A stretch of 64,000 bases of DNA from Acidimicrobiales bacterium (GCA_035546775.1 DASZWD010000044.1:1-64000), one strand, 5' to 3'. Numbered from the stretch's first letter, positions 44,345 through 52,997 are shown. Notes: generated by a model not told the origin, from the letters alone. Numbers and translations are program-made.

Positions 44345-44674
44345 CTAGGAGGCGGCGGCGGCCGGCGCGGCCGGTGCCTTCTTGGCCGCCGGCTTCGGCG
44401 CCTTCTTGGCCTCGCGCAGCGAGAACGCCTTGGTGGCCTCGAGGGCGACGGCCTTGGCGCTCTTGAGCAGTTCGGCGCTCAGCTCGAAGGCCTTCTCGAC
44501 GACGTCGTGCGCCGTCGGGAGGTTGTCGATGCCGCGCACGTTGTCGAGCTTCGGCAAGACGGGCTGCACGCGCTCGCTGACGGCCTTGATGGCGTCGATG
44601 GCGAACTCCTGAGCCTGCTTGACGGTCTTCAGCGTGCGGGCGTTGAACTCGTCTTGAATCGTCGTGGGGGTCAT
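44345..44674 (-). CDS. Phasin/HBHA-like helical protein with Lys-Ala-Pro tail
   Basis: A 109-residue protein, almost entirely amphipathic helix over residues 1-85, followed by an Ala/Lys/Pro-rich tail (KKAPKPAAKKAPAAPAAAAS). The layout resembles small phasins that coat lipid or polyester granules, and the tail resembles that of mycobacterial heparin-binding haemagglutinin. No catalytic motif is present. The gene has the strongest promoter seen here, with a tandem operator, and appears leaderless, suggesting high and regulated expression. Confidence 0.7.
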   Translation of the reverse strand: MTPTTIQDEFNARTLKTVKQAQEFAIDAIKAVSERVQPVLPKLDNVRGIDNLPTAHDVVEKAFELSAELLKSAKAVALEATKAFSLREAKKAPKPAAKKAPAAPAAAAS

Positions 44675-44676
44675 GC

Positions 44677-44710
44677 GCTAACTATAGTTAGCAAACGCTA
44701 ACTCTGTCAA
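44677..44710 (-). promoter_or_regulatory. Consensus promoter with tandem palindromic operator
   Basis: On the minus strand TTGACA (44705-44710) and TATAGT (44681-44686) are 18 nt apart; the ATG follows 6 nt after the -10. GCTAAC, GTTAGC and GCTAAC half-sites alternate, each separated by 4 nt, so 44677-44692 and 44687-44702 are two overlapping palindromes covering the -10 and spacer. This is typical of TetR-type co-operative repression. No such regulator is encoded in the window. Confidence 0.8.
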
Positions 44711-44733
44711 GCCCCCTCCGCGCACTTTCTAGG

Positions 44734-45525
44734 TCAGCCGGAGCGGGTGGAGATGCCGCCGTCGCAGGCGATGACGGCGCCGGTGAGGTAGGCGCCGGCG
44801 CGCGACGACAGGAAGATCGCCAGGCCGGCGACGTCTTCGGGCGTGCCGATGCGGCCCATCGGCACCCCGCGGGCGACGGCTTCCTCGCCGCCGTCGGCGT
44901 CGAGGATGAACGCCATCATCTTCGAATAGAACGGCCCGGGGGCGATGGCGTTGACCGTGATGTGGTCGCCCGTGAGGTTGTGCGCCATCTGGCGGGTGAG
45001 GTGGTGAACCGCCGCCTTGCTCGCGGCGTACGCGTAGTTCTGCGTGCTGGGCACGTTGATGCCGTCGACCGAACCGATGTTGATCACGCGTGCCGGGTCG
45101 TCAGCGGTCGCGGCGGCGCGCAACTGGGGCAGCAGCTTCGACGTGAGCTGGAACAGTCCCTTCACGTTGATGTCGAGCACCTTGTCCCACGCTTCGTCGG
45201 GGAAGTCCTCGATCGACGCGCCCCACGTGGCGCCGGCGTTGTTGACGAGAATGTCGACCTTCGGGGTGCGCTCGGCGATGATCGCGGCGAACGCCTTGGC
45301 GCCCTCTTCACCCGCCACGTTGAACGGGATCGACACGCACTTGCCCGGTCCCATCTCGTTGAGCTCCGCCGCCGCCTCGTCGCACGCCTCGGCCTTGCGC
45401 GCGGTGATGTACACGTCGGCGCCCGCGCTCACGAAGCCCTCCGCGATCATCCGCCCGATCCCGCGACTTCCCCCCGTCACGACCGCCGTCTTGCCGGCGA
45501 TCGAGAACAGCCCGTTGATATCCAT
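44734..45525 (-). CDS. Short-chain dehydrogenase/reductase
   Basis: A 263-residue classical SDR. The cofactor motif is VVTGGSRGIGRM, with an arginine in TARKAEA suggesting NADP preference. NNAG, the catalytic serine (NIGSVDG), and YAYAASKAAVHH (Tyr-x3-Lys) are intact. Substrate unknown. The ATG has TAGATT 6 nt before it, so it is probably transcribed on its own. Confidence 0.92.
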   Translation of the reverse strand: MDINGLFSIAGKTAVVTGGSRGIGRMIAEGFVSAGADVYITARKAEACDEAAAELNEMGPGKCVSIPFNVAGEEGAKAFAAIIAERTPKVDILVNNAGATWGASIEDFPDEAWDKVLDINVKGLFQLTSKLLPQLRAAATADDPARVINIGSVDGINVPSTQNYAYAASKAAVHHLTRQMAHNLTGDHITVNAIAPGPFYSKMMAFILDADGGEEAVARGVPMGRIGTPEDVAGLAIFLSSRAGAYLTGAVIACDGGISTRSG

Positions 45526-45531
45526 CCGGCG

Positions 45532-45537
45532 AATCTA
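45532..45537 (-). promoter_or_regulatory. Putative -10 element (TAGATT), leaderless
   Basis: TAGATT lies 6 nt before the SDR ATG. Confidence 0.4.
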
Positions 45538-45553
45538 CGAGACACACTGGGGC

Positions 45554-46327
45554 GTGCGCGTCGTCGCCGTCCTTCTCGTCTGCGTCGCCGCGATGGCGGC
45601 GTGCGCCCGCGAGACCGATTCCGGCGTCGGCGTGCCGATTCGGGTGGTGTTCAATCACGACGGCGAAGTCGTCGAGCCGCCGATCGCGAGCGTCGCACGC
45701 CGCTGGACACACAAACAGGCGCTGGCGGCGGTCACCCACGAGTTTCCCGACGGCACGACGCAGGTTTGGTTCGGCTCGTACCAAGGCAAACCCGCGTGGC
45801 TGGCGATCACCGTGGCGCGCGGCTACACGTTCGGCGTCTACGCCGATGGTGAGACGCCGCTGCATCTCCTCAGCGGACAGATCGTGGCCCGAGGCAAGCC
45901 GCCGGTCGTCAACGCGGCCCCGGCGCGGCGCACGTACGACGGCCGACTGCACGTCACGTTCGTCACGGCCGGTCCGGGCGCGATCGGCGCCACGCCGAGC
46001 AGGTGGATGGTCGAGCCGGCGCCCGCACGCGTGCATCCGATCCAGGCGCGTGCCGTCGCCGAGCAGCGCGCGCACACGGCGGTCGTCAACCTCGTCGACG
46101 CCAACACGCGCGTGTATTTCGGCCTGTTCACCGGCATCGACAACGCCGGCGGAAGCCACGCCAAGACGCCGGCGTGGCTGGTGATCGGCAGCCACCTGCG
46201 CCTGCTCAGCGAGGGTCCCGGATCGCCGCCGGACTACGGCTACGGCGTCACCGCGTTCAGCGACGATCTAACGCAGCCGTGGGTGTCGGGCCGCATCCAG
46301 CTCGTCCAGCGACCCTTCGCCTACTGA
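45554..46327 (+). CDS. Putative lipoprotein of unknown function
   Basis: A 257-residue exported protein. The N-terminus VRVVAVLLVCVAAMAAC is a short lipoprotein signal with Cys17 as the likely lipidated residue. The body contains repeated beta-strand segments (TTQVWFGSYQGKPAWLAIT; NTRVYFGLFTGIDNAG, then TPAWLVIG), which look like two copies of one fold with a V-W/Y-F-G core. No catalytic residues are recognised. The start is GTG. It is divergent from the SDR gene. Confidence 0.7.
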   Translation: MRVVAVLLVCVAAMAACARETDSGVGVPIRVVFNHDGEVVEPPIASVARRWTHKQALAAVTHEFPDGTTQVWFGSYQGKPAWLAITVARGYTFGVYADGETPLHLLSGQIVARGKPPVVNAAPARRTYDGRLHVTFVTAGPGAIGATPSRWMVEPAPARVHPIQARAVAEQRAHTAVVNLVDANTRVYFGLFTGIDNAGGSHAKTPAWLVIGSHLRLLSEGPGSPPDYGYGVTAFSDDLTQPWVSGRIQLVQRPFAY

Positions 46328-46343
46328 TGTCCCGACGGGGGGG

Positions 46344-47135
46344 TCAGGCGGCGGGCGACGCGCGGAGGCCGAGGCGGCGGTGCACGACGTTCGTGAGCAG
46401 CTTGCCGCCGATGAGGTAGCCGAGGCTGAGGGCGATGGCGCCGCCGAGGGCGTCGGTCCAGTAGTGGTTGGCCGTCACCACGATGCAGAACAGCGTGATG
46501 AACGGATACAGACCCATGAGGATCTTGCCCCACAGCGGCTTGATCATCGGCACGAGCACCAGGGCGCACCACGACGACCACGCGAAGTGCAGCGACGGCA
46601 TGGCCGCATACTGATTCGAGATCTTCGCCATCGTCCCCGAGTCAAACGACCACAGCCCGCCGATCTTCTGCAGCGTGTCGACGAAGCCGTAGTGCAGGCC
46701 GTGGTCGGCCAGCAGGCGCGGCGGCATCAGCGGGTAGGTGGCGAAGCCGAGCAGGGCGATGGCGACGGTGACCGCCAGCGTGTTGCGCCACACCGGGTAG
46801 CGGTGCGGCGCTCGCTTGAACATCAGCGTGATGGCGATGATCGTGACGATGAAGTGCGCCGAGCCGTAGAACACGTCCCAGAACTGGATGAACCAGTGCG
46901 CCCCGATGAAGGCGTGCTGGATGCGGTGCTCCTGGAACAGCCCGAGGTCCTTCTCGAACCGAATGACCTCTTTGGCGTGGTGCAGCGCCGCCGTGGTCGA
47001 GTTGTCGGACAGGCCGAGGTTCCGCACGGCGGTGTAAACGCCGTAGAAAATGCCGATCGTCAGCAGTTCCCGCCACCAGAACAGGCGCGGAACGACGGGT
47101 TCGTCGGTGGTGGGTTCGACAGTGGCAGTAGTCAT
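46344..47135 (-). CDS. PAP2-superfamily membrane phosphatase/transferase
   Basis: A 263-residue integral membrane protein with about six helices. MPSLHFAWSSW and TANHYWTDALGG supply the two active-site histidines of the PAP2 lipid phosphatase fold; it resembles the PAP2_3 branch that includes inositol phosphotransferases (Aur1/Ipt1). It would act on a phospholipid or polyprenyl phosphate outside the membrane. Its start overlaps the stop of the flippase-like gene (ATGA), suggesting a joint role. Confidence 0.88.
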   Translation of the reverse strand: MTTATVEPTTDEPVVPRLFWWRELLTIGIFYGVYTAVRNLGLSDNSTTAALHHAKEVIRFEKDLGLFQEHRIQHAFIGAHWFIQFWDVFYGSAHFIVTIIAITLMFKRAPHRYPVWRNTLAVTVAIALLGFATYPLMPPRLLADHGLHYGFVDTLQKIGGLWSFDSGTMAKISNQYAAMPSLHFAWSSWCALVLVPMIKPLWGKILMGLYPFITLFCIVVTANHYWTDALGGAIALSLGYLIGGKLLTNVVHRRLGLRASPAA

Positions 47136-48094
47136 GCGGCGTCTGCCGAAACTTTACGGCGGGAACTGCCCGCGGCGAACGCGGGCGCGCCGATCAGGCT
47201 GACGATCAGCATCGAGCAGTAGTAGATGAGGCCGAGGCCGATGGCCTGCTCCTTGGTGACGCCGAGCGGGTGCAGGAACAGATACAGCGCCCCCTCACGC
47301 ACGCCGAGGCCGCCGACGGTGAGCGGCAGCGTCTGCAGGATGGCCACCGCGGGGAAGAAGGCGAGGATGGCGGTGAAGCCGACGTGGATCTCGAGCGCCT
47401 TGCTCTCGAGGAACACCGCCACGAGCACGCTCGCCTGGTAGGCGACGCTCGCCAGGATCACCTCCAGGGCAAGGGCCGGGTGCCGCCGGAAGTGGTCGAC
47501 GCCGAGGTGGATCGCCCCGGTGAAGCGCCGCCAGCCGGCCGCCCCGCTGAAGCGGCGCCCGACCCGCGGGTTGCCCACGGCCACCAGGACGCCACCGAGG
47601 AGCAGGAGCGTGACGGCGCCGACGCCGGCGTCGACGGCCGTCGCGTGGCCGAGCTGGCGCAGCGTCGGGTTCACCGCCAGGCCGCCGAAGGCCAGCGCCG
47701 GCAGCACGATCCAGCCCGACATGCGCTCGAGCAGCACGGACGCAAACGGCGCAGCGGTGTCGCCCGTCTCGGCACCGAGGCGGGTGACGCGCAGCACGTC
47801 GCCGCCCACCGTCGAGGGCAGGAAGTTCCCGACGAACAGGCTCGCCAGGTAGTGCCGCGTCAACTGAAGGAGCGAACTGTCGACGTCAAGGGCCGCCAGC
47901 ACGCGCTGCCAGCGGAAGGCCGACAACACGACACCCAACAGCGTGAAGGCCAGCGCCACGGCGACGAGCACGAGGTTGTGGGCGTTGCGATCGGGCAGCA
48001 CCTTGCCGAGGTGCACCCGTCCCGCGAGCACGACCGCGATGACGACGGTGGCCACCAAACGAGCCGCCACGATGACTCGTTGGCGCGAGAACAC
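47132..48094 (-). CDS. YbhN/lysylphosphatidylglycerol synthase-type membrane protein
   Basis: A 320-residue polytopic protein of the flippase-like LPG_synthase_TM family. Typical segments are SAFRWQRVLAAL, YLASLFVGNFLPSTVGGDVLR and VLLERMSGWIVLPAL, then LQTLPLTVGGLGVREGALY. Members flip or move lipid-linked substrates. It is coupled to the PAP2 gene downstream and divergent from the LprG-like lipoprotein. The GTG start has TAACTT 7 nt upstream. Confidence 0.87.
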   Translation of the reverse strand: MFSRQRVIVAARLVATVVIAVVLAGRVHLGKVLPDRNAHNLVLVAVALAFTLLGVVLSAFRWQRVLAALDVDSSLLQLTRHYLASLFVGNFLPSTVGGDVLRVTRLGAETGDTAAPFASVLLERMSGWIVLPALAFGGLAVNPTLRQLGHATAVDAGVGAVTLLLLGGVLVAVGNPRVGRRFSGAAGWRRFTGAIHLGVDHFRRHPALALEVILASVAYQASVLVAVFLESKALEIHVGFTAILAFFPAVAILQTLPLTVGGLGVREGALYLFLHPLGVTKEQAIGLGLIYYCSMLIVSLIGAPAFAAGSSRRKVSADAA

Positions 48095-48100
48095 GGCGCG

Positions 48101-48107
48101 TAAGTTA
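48101..48107. promoter_or_regulatory. Shared, overlapping divergent -10 elements (TAAGTTA)
   Basis: TAAGTT (48101-48106, plus) lies 7 nt before the lipoprotein TTG. TAACTT (48102-48107, minus) lies 7 nt before the flippase-like GTG. They share five of six base pairs, so one -10 site serves both directions. Confidence 0.55.
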
Positions 48108-48113
48108 CTTGGC

Positions 48114-48707
48114 TTGTCCCGTGTCATTGCCGTTGTGTTCCTTGCGCTCGTGGCGACCGGTTGCTCGGGCAACGGTGACGCCGGCCCGACCGCCAAGCCC
48201 GAAGCCGTGGTTGCGAACGCGCCGCAGATCACCATGGCGCTCGGGAACGCGCGCGTCGTGGGCGCGGCGCCCGGCGTCACGGCGACCGGACGCGTCGACT
48301 TCGCTACCGGTACCGACACGCTCACCGTCGCAGGCCTCAAGAAGGACGACCCGCCGTTTGGCGTGACCGAACCCGCCGCCATGATCGACCTGCTGCGCGG
48401 CGTCGTCGACGTCAAGGCGTACGGCGGCGCCGAAGTGCAGGGCGAGGGCACCAAGCGCTACGAGGTCGACATCAACCTGCCCAAGGCGATCGCGGCGACG
48501 CCCGAGGCGCGCCGGCCTGATCTGCAAAAGCTCAACGGCGTCGTCGGCGCGGACGAGAAGCTGTGGGCCGACGTGTTCATCGACAAGTCGGGACGCGTCC
48601 GGCGCATCCTCATCCCGGTGCACACCGCGTCGAACCGCCCCTACGGTGAGGACCAGACCGAACCACAGGAAGTCAGCGTCGACTACTCCAACTTCGGGAG
48701 CGCCTGA
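48114..48707 (+). CDS. LprG/LppX-like lipoprotein
   Basis: A 197-residue lipoprotein. The signal SRVIAVVFLALVATGCSG has a clean lipobox (VATGC). The mature part matches the LppX_LprAFG fold: APQITMALGNARVVG, VTATGRVDFATGTDTL, KLWADVFIDKSGRVRRI. Mycobacterial LprG/LppX bind triacylated glycolipids and help export them. The TTG start fits the leaderless -10; an in-frame ATG 42 nt earlier (48072) would overlap the divergent gene. Its neighbours are a flippase-like and a PAP2 protein. The next ORF follows as TGATGA. Confidence 0.82.
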   Translation: MSRVIAVVFLALVATGCSGNGDAGPTAKPEAVVANAPQITMALGNARVVGAAPGVTATGRVDFATGTDTLTVAGLKKDDPPFGVTEPAAMIDLLRGVVDVKAYGGAEVQGEGTKRYEVDINLPKAIAATPEARRPDLQKLNGVVGADEKLWADVFIDKSGRVRRILIPVHTASNRPYGEDQTEPQEVSVDYSNFGSA

Positions 48708-49543
48708 TGATCACCCGCACCGTGAAGGCCAACGACGTCGAGCTCGCGCTCGTCGAGCAGGGCATGGGCAACGCCGATCGCGTGCTGCTCGTGCACGGCT
48801 TCGGCGGCTCGAAGGAAGACTTCACGCACTACCTGCCGCGGCTCGGCGCGCTGGGGTGGCACGCGGTGGCGCCCGACCTGCGCGGCCACGGCGACTCGTC
48901 GAAGCCCGACGACGAGTCGGCGTACTCGCTGGCGCAGCTCGCCGATGACCTGCGAGCCCTGCTCGACGCCCTCGGCTGGGACGACGCCGTCGTGCTCGGC
49001 CATTCGATGGGCGGCATGGTGGTGCAGGTGTTCGCGCTGGGGCACCCCGGGCGCGTGCGGTCGCTCATCCTCATGGACACGAGCCACAAGTTGCCCGACC
49101 ACGTCGACCCGTCGATGGTGGCCGCCGGCCAGGCCGTGGTGCGCGAGGGCGGTACCGATCTGCTGGTGTCGATCGGCGAAGGCGCCACCGAACCCGGCCC
49201 GCTCGACACCCAGCCCTATCTCGACATGTGCGCGGCGGACCCGGCGTACAAGGCATGGTCGGACTTCAAGACGCGCAACACCGCGGGCCCGGCGTGGGCC
49301 GCGCTCGCCGGTGACATGGCGTTACAGGAAGACCGGCTGGAGAAGCTGCGGTCGCTCACGATGCCGACGCTCGTCGTCGTGGGCGAGATGGACCACGGCT
49401 TCATGCCCCAGTCGATCGCCATGAGCGAAGCCATCCCCGGCGCGCAACTCGCCGTCATCCCCGGCGGTGGCCACAGCCCGCAGTTCGAGGCGCCCACCGC
49501 GTGGTGGGACGTCGTGCGCGCTTTCCTCGACGCGGCGCGCTAA
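48707..49543 (+). CDS. Alpha/beta hydrolase
   Basis: A 278-residue serine hydrolase. LLVHGFGGSKEDF is the oxyanion loop, VVLGHSMGGMVVQ holds the nucleophile, VVGEMDHGF the acid and PGGGHSPQFE the histidine. It belongs to the broad esterase/peroxidase-like group; substrate unknown. Its ATG overlaps the end of the lipoprotein gene (TGATGA), so a lipid ester is a reasonable guess. It is convergent with the small membrane protein gene. Confidence 0.9.
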   Translation: MITRTVKANDVELALVEQGMGNADRVLLVHGFGGSKEDFTHYLPRLGALGWHAVAPDLRGHGDSSKPDDESAYSLAQLADDLRALLDALGWDDAVVLGHSMGGMVVQVFALGHPGRVRSLILMDTSHKLPDHVDPSMVAAGQAVVREGGTDLLVSIGEGATEPGPLDTQPYLDMCAADPAYKAWSDFKTRNTAGPAWAALAGDMALQEDRLEKLRSLTMPTLVVVGEMDHGFMPQSIAMSEAIPGAQLAVIPGGGHSPQFEAPTAWWDVVRAFLDAAR

Positions 49544-50184
49544 CCCACCGAGTGGGCCGGCGTCGGTCCCTTGGCGATGAAGGTCCCGGCGATGCGGGTG
49601 ACGTCCAGATCAACGGGCCGCAGCTCGAACTCCGCGGTGATGCGGTTGCTCTCGGCACTGATCACCGTCGGCGCGCCGACGGCGTGGGCGAAGAGCTTGA
49701 CCGTGAAGCCGCGTACGCGCAGCGCCGCTTGCAGCTCGGCGGCGGTCTTGACGAACGAGCTGCCCTTCGCCGTCGACACACGCCGCACCTCGCTGCACGA
49801 CGGGCGGCATCGGCCGTTGCCGATTCGCACCTCGTGCACTTTCACGCCCGGCAAGCCGAGGTGGTCAGCGAGGACGCTGAGCCGCGCCGGTGACGGCGTG
49901 GCTCCGTGCGCCGCCAGCGGCATGCATGCGATGCCCACGACCATGGCGACGGCCGTCACCGCGGTGCGCCACGCGTGGGCGCCGGCGAACAACCACGCGG
50001 CGATCGCGGCTGGGACCGGCACGCACAGCCCGAGTGCGAGTCGCGCGTGTTGCAGCCCGCCGACGGCGAACGTGCGGGCGAGCACCGTGCCGGCGACGAT
50101 GCACGCCCCGCCGCCGATCGCGGCTGCGGGCACACCGCGCCAAACCCGCGGCGGCTCGTCAGGGATGTCGAGGATGCCGGTCAA
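49540..50184 (-). CDS. Small membrane protein of unknown function
   Basis: A 214-residue protein with about three N-terminal helices (AAAIGGGACIVAGTVLA; LALGLCVPVPAAIAAWLF; TAVTAVAMVVGIACMPL) and a C-terminal soluble domain of about 110 residues with two close cysteines (GRCRPSCSEV). I do not recognise it. The TTG start overlaps the stop of the upstream anchored protein as TTGA, making it the last gene of the SBP operon. Confidence 0.65.
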   Translation of the reverse strand: MTGILDIPDEPPRVWRGVPAAAIGGGACIVAGTVLARTFAVGGLQHARLALGLCVPVPAAIAAWLFAGAHAWRTAVTAVAMVVGIACMPLAAHGATPSPARLSVLADHLGLPGVKVHEVRIGNGRCRPSCSEVRRVSTAKGSSFVKTAAELQAALRVRGFTVKLFAHAVGAPTVISAESNRITAEFELRPVDLDVTRIAGTFIAKGPTPAHSVG

Positions 50185-51584
50185 AAGACCGCGCTGTGAC
50201 GTCTCCGCACGAACACGAACCCGGCGCCGAGCAAAACCGCCGGCGCGATCAGCAGCCCGATAACGAGGACGATGCCTGACGGAGGTGCCGCCGTCGCCGC
50301 GGTATCGCGCAACGCGCTGCGGTTGAGTTGCAACCCATCGGCGTTGAACTGCTGCGTCGTGCCGAGGCCGATACCGGCGATGTCACTGTCAGGCTCGACC
50401 GGAGCCAGCGCGATCGTCGGCACGTCGCCGCCCGAGTTGTCGGTGGGCGTGTTGATCGGCGTGATCTCACCGTCGGGCGATTGCGTGATCGGCGTGCCCG
50501 TCAACGGGTCGAGCAGTTCGAAGGGCTTCGTGAACACTTCGTCGCTCAGGAACGCGGTGAGCTTGTAGCTCGTGGCCGTGCCGCCGGCCGATTGGATGAC
50601 GAGGTCGTACTCGTCCTGCGTCGCCACGAACCCGAGTTGTTCCGGCACGTTCTCGATGCTGGTGCCGCCGATCCCGTCAAGGGCGTGGTCGGGCGCGTCG
50701 TAGACGTACATGTTGAGGTCCGGGACGGGCCGGCTCACCAGACCCGTCGCTACCGCGTTGAGCGCCGGCACGGTCACCGCGCTCCAGTCGAGCTGGATGA
50801 CGACGAAGTTGGTGGCGTCTTTCGACAGATTGCGGTTGAGCTTGATGCGATACACGTCGCACAACTGCTCGTAGCCCGGCTGGCTGCGGCAGGCGTCGGG
50901 GAAGAAGTCGAGGAGCGGCTGGCCGGCGACGATCACGCTCGAGTACTCGTGCTGGAACGGCGCCGCGTGCGGGGTGAGCACGATGTCGGGCGTGACGGAC
51001 CCGCTCGCCAGCGTGGCCGACGCCACGTAGGACACGGTGAGCTTGTAGCCCGTGACCGCGCCGGCGTAGGCCTGCACGACGATGTCGTACTCGTCCTGGT
51101 CGGGCACGATCTTGATCTGCTCCGGCGACGTCTGGCCGGCGCCGCCGACCTTCGTGGAGTCGAAGGCGCTCGTGGCGTTGTCGAACAGGAACAAGTCGAG
51201 GTCCGGTACCTGGGCCAGCGTCGGGTCGCCTTCGGCCTGCCACTCGAGGGTGACGCGCAACTGGAAGTTCTTGTCAGGCGTGCGGTTGACCTTCAGCCGG
51301 TGCGCCGCACACGTCAGGCCGATCGCCGCGTTCTTGCGGCAGTCGTCGGGATGCGACTTCACCTCCGCGCTTCCGATCAGCGTTCGTGAGAACTCCATCG
51401 GCACGGTGTCGCCCGGGTTGACCACGAAGTCCGGCTTCACGCCCGGCGTGACGCCCGCGCTGGCGGAGGTGGGGGCGAGCACGATCGCGCCGGCGCCGAG
51501 GCCCGCCAGGGTCGCAGCGAGGACGAGCACGACGGTGGACGCGCGGCGAGAAACAGAACGGAGCAGCCCCAGCACGGAGTCCAA
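50181..51584 (-). CDS. Exported anchored protein, IAGIGLGTTQ family (paralogue 3)
   Basis: A 467-residue exported protein. After the signal peptide (cleavage near SASAG) come two beta-sandwich repeats that look like PPC-type domains. Each has a Cys pair, a VPDLD/VPDLN strand, and the signature QDEYDIVVQ or QDEYDLVIQ with GYKLTV or SYKLTA. Then follow a linker, the motif DIAGIGLGTTQQFN, a PPSG turn, one helix and RRRH. The body is thus outside and the tail inside. It is the third of three tandem paralogues, 24 nt after the second. Confidence 0.8.
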   Translation of the reverse strand: MDSVLGLLRSVSRRASTVVLVLAATLAGLGAGAIVLAPTSASAGVTPGVKPDFVVNPGDTVPMEFSRTLIGSAEVKSHPDDCRKNAAIGLTCAAHRLKVNRTPDKNFQLRVTLEWQAEGDPTLAQVPDLDLFLFDNATSAFDSTKVGGAGQTSPEQIKIVPDQDEYDIVVQAYAGAVTGYKLTVSYVASATLASGSVTPDIVLTPHAAPFQHEYSSVIVAGQPLLDFFPDACRSQPGYEQLCDVYRIKLNRNLSKDATNFVVIQLDWSAVTVPALNAVATGLVSRPVPDLNMYVYDAPDHALDGIGGTSIENVPEQLGFVATQDEYDLVIQSAGGTATSYKLTAFLSDEVFTKPFELLDPLTGTPITQSPDGEITPINTPTDNSGGDVPTIALAPVEPDSDIAGIGLGTTQQFNADGLQLNRSALRDTAATAAPPSGIVLVIGLLIAPAVLLGAGFVFVRRRHSAVF

Positions 51585-51608
51585 GTGTAGAGAAGCCTGC
51601 GGCGGGAA

Positions 51609-52997
51609 CTAAATGAGCGCTTCGTGGCGGCGGCGCAGCGCCCAGAACCCCGCGACCAACACGAGCAGCGGGAACAGCACCAGCGCGAGCACCAGCACGA
51701 AGCCCGACGGCGCCGGACCCGTCGCCGCAGTGTTGCGCAGCGCACTGTGTCCGAATTGCACACCGTCGGGGTTGAATTCCTGCGTCGTGCCGAGCCCGAT
51801 GCCGGCGATCTGGGAGTCGGCGTCGACCGGGGCGAGCGGCAGCGTGCCGATCGCGTCGCCCGAGTGGTCGGGGATGAGGCCGGCCAGGTTGTTGCTGTCG
51901 TCGAGCGGTGCGCTCCCGACGGGTTGACCGGTGAGCGGGTCCAGCACCTCGAACGGCTTACTGAACAGCTCGTCGGTCATGTAGGCCGTCAGCTTGTAGC
52001 TCGTGTCGGCGCCGAGGTCGCACTGGACGACGACGTCGTATTCGTCTTGGGTGGCCGTGAAGGCGGCGCGCTCGGGTTCCGTGGAGTCGTTGCCGCCGAT
52101 GGCCTGGTAGCCCAGTTCGTGCGTCGGCGTGTCCCACACGTAGATGTTGAGGTCTGGCACATAGCCGAGGCCGAGGCCGGCCGCGACGAGCGCGAGGTCG
52201 GGCAGCATCGTGCCGTCCCAGTCGAGCTGGAGGACCACGAAGTTCTGCGCGCCCTTGGCCGTGCTGCGGTTGAGCTTCAACCGGTACACGTCGCACAGGC
52301 CGTTGTACGCCGGGTTGTTGCGGCAGTCGTCGGGATGCTGGTGGACGACGGGATACAGCGCCGGCTCACCGTTCTCACCCGCCAGCACCGTCGAGTACGT
52401 CTTGGCGAACGGGGCCTGATTCGGGCTCAGCACGATGTCGGGGGTGACGTTGCTGATCTTCGACCCGCCGTTCTCGTAGTACACGGTCAGCTTGTAGCCC
52501 GTAATGGCGCCGGCGAAAGCCTGGACCACCACGTCGTATTCGTCCTGGGCCGGCACGAACTTGGCCTGCTCGGGCATGGTGCTGCCGGCGCCGCCGACCT
52601 GGCCGTCGTCGAGCGACGAGTTCGGGCCGGTGAACACGAACATGTCGACGTCGGGCACCGAGTTGATGCTGCCGGCGGCCGCGGTCCACTCGAGGACGAT
52701 GCGCAGCGTGTAGCCCGCCGCGCGGTTCACGTGGATGCGCCGAGCGTCGCAGGTGAGGCTCTCGACGGGATCGGTGCGGCACGCGCTGGGCGGGTTGGTA
52801 ACCGCCCCGCCGTTGCCTACCAGCGTTTTGGAGAACGACTGCGTCTTGGTGTCTCCGGGGTTGACGGTGAAGTCCGGCGTGTGCGGCGCGAGCGCGTCGG
52901 CCTGGGCCCGCGTGGGCGCAAGGGTGAGTGCGAGTACCCCGGCAAACGTCAGCAGTAGCGACGTGACGAGCGCGATGAACCGACGCTGAGTTGTCAC
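51609..52997 (-). CDS. Exported anchored protein, IAGIGLGTTQ family (paralogue 2)
   Basis: A 462-residue paralogue of its downstream neighbour. A signal peptide ends near RAQADA; two PPC-like repeats follow, with QDEYDVVVQAFAGAITGYKL and QDEYDVVVQCDLGADTSYKL. The membrane-proximal motif is QIAGIGLGTTQEFNPDG, then APSG, one helix (VLVLALVLFPLLVLVAG) and LRRRHEALI. It starts with GTG at 52997, 16 nt after the first paralogue. Ligand or partner unknown. Confidence 0.8.
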   Translation of the reverse strand: MTTQRRFIALVTSLLLTFAGVLALTLAPTRAQADALAPHTPDFTVNPGDTKTQSFSKTLVGNGGAVTNPPSACRTDPVESLTCDARRIHVNRAAGYTLRIVLEWTAAAGSINSVPDVDMFVFTGPNSSLDDGQVGGAGSTMPEQAKFVPAQDEYDVVVQAFAGAITGYKLTVYYENGGSKISNVTPDIVLSPNQAPFAKTYSTVLAGENGEPALYPVVHQHPDDCRNNPAYNGLCDVYRLKLNRSTAKGAQNFVVLQLDWDGTMLPDLALVAAGLGLGYVPDLNIYVWDTPTHELGYQAIGGNDSTEPERAAFTATQDEYDVVVQCDLGADTSYKLTAYMTDELFSKPFEVLDPLTGQPVGSAPLDDSNNLAGLIPDHSGDAIGTLPLAPVDADSQIAGIGLGTTQEFNPDGVQFGHSALRNTAATGPAPSGFVLVLALVLFPLLVLVAGFWALRRRHEALI

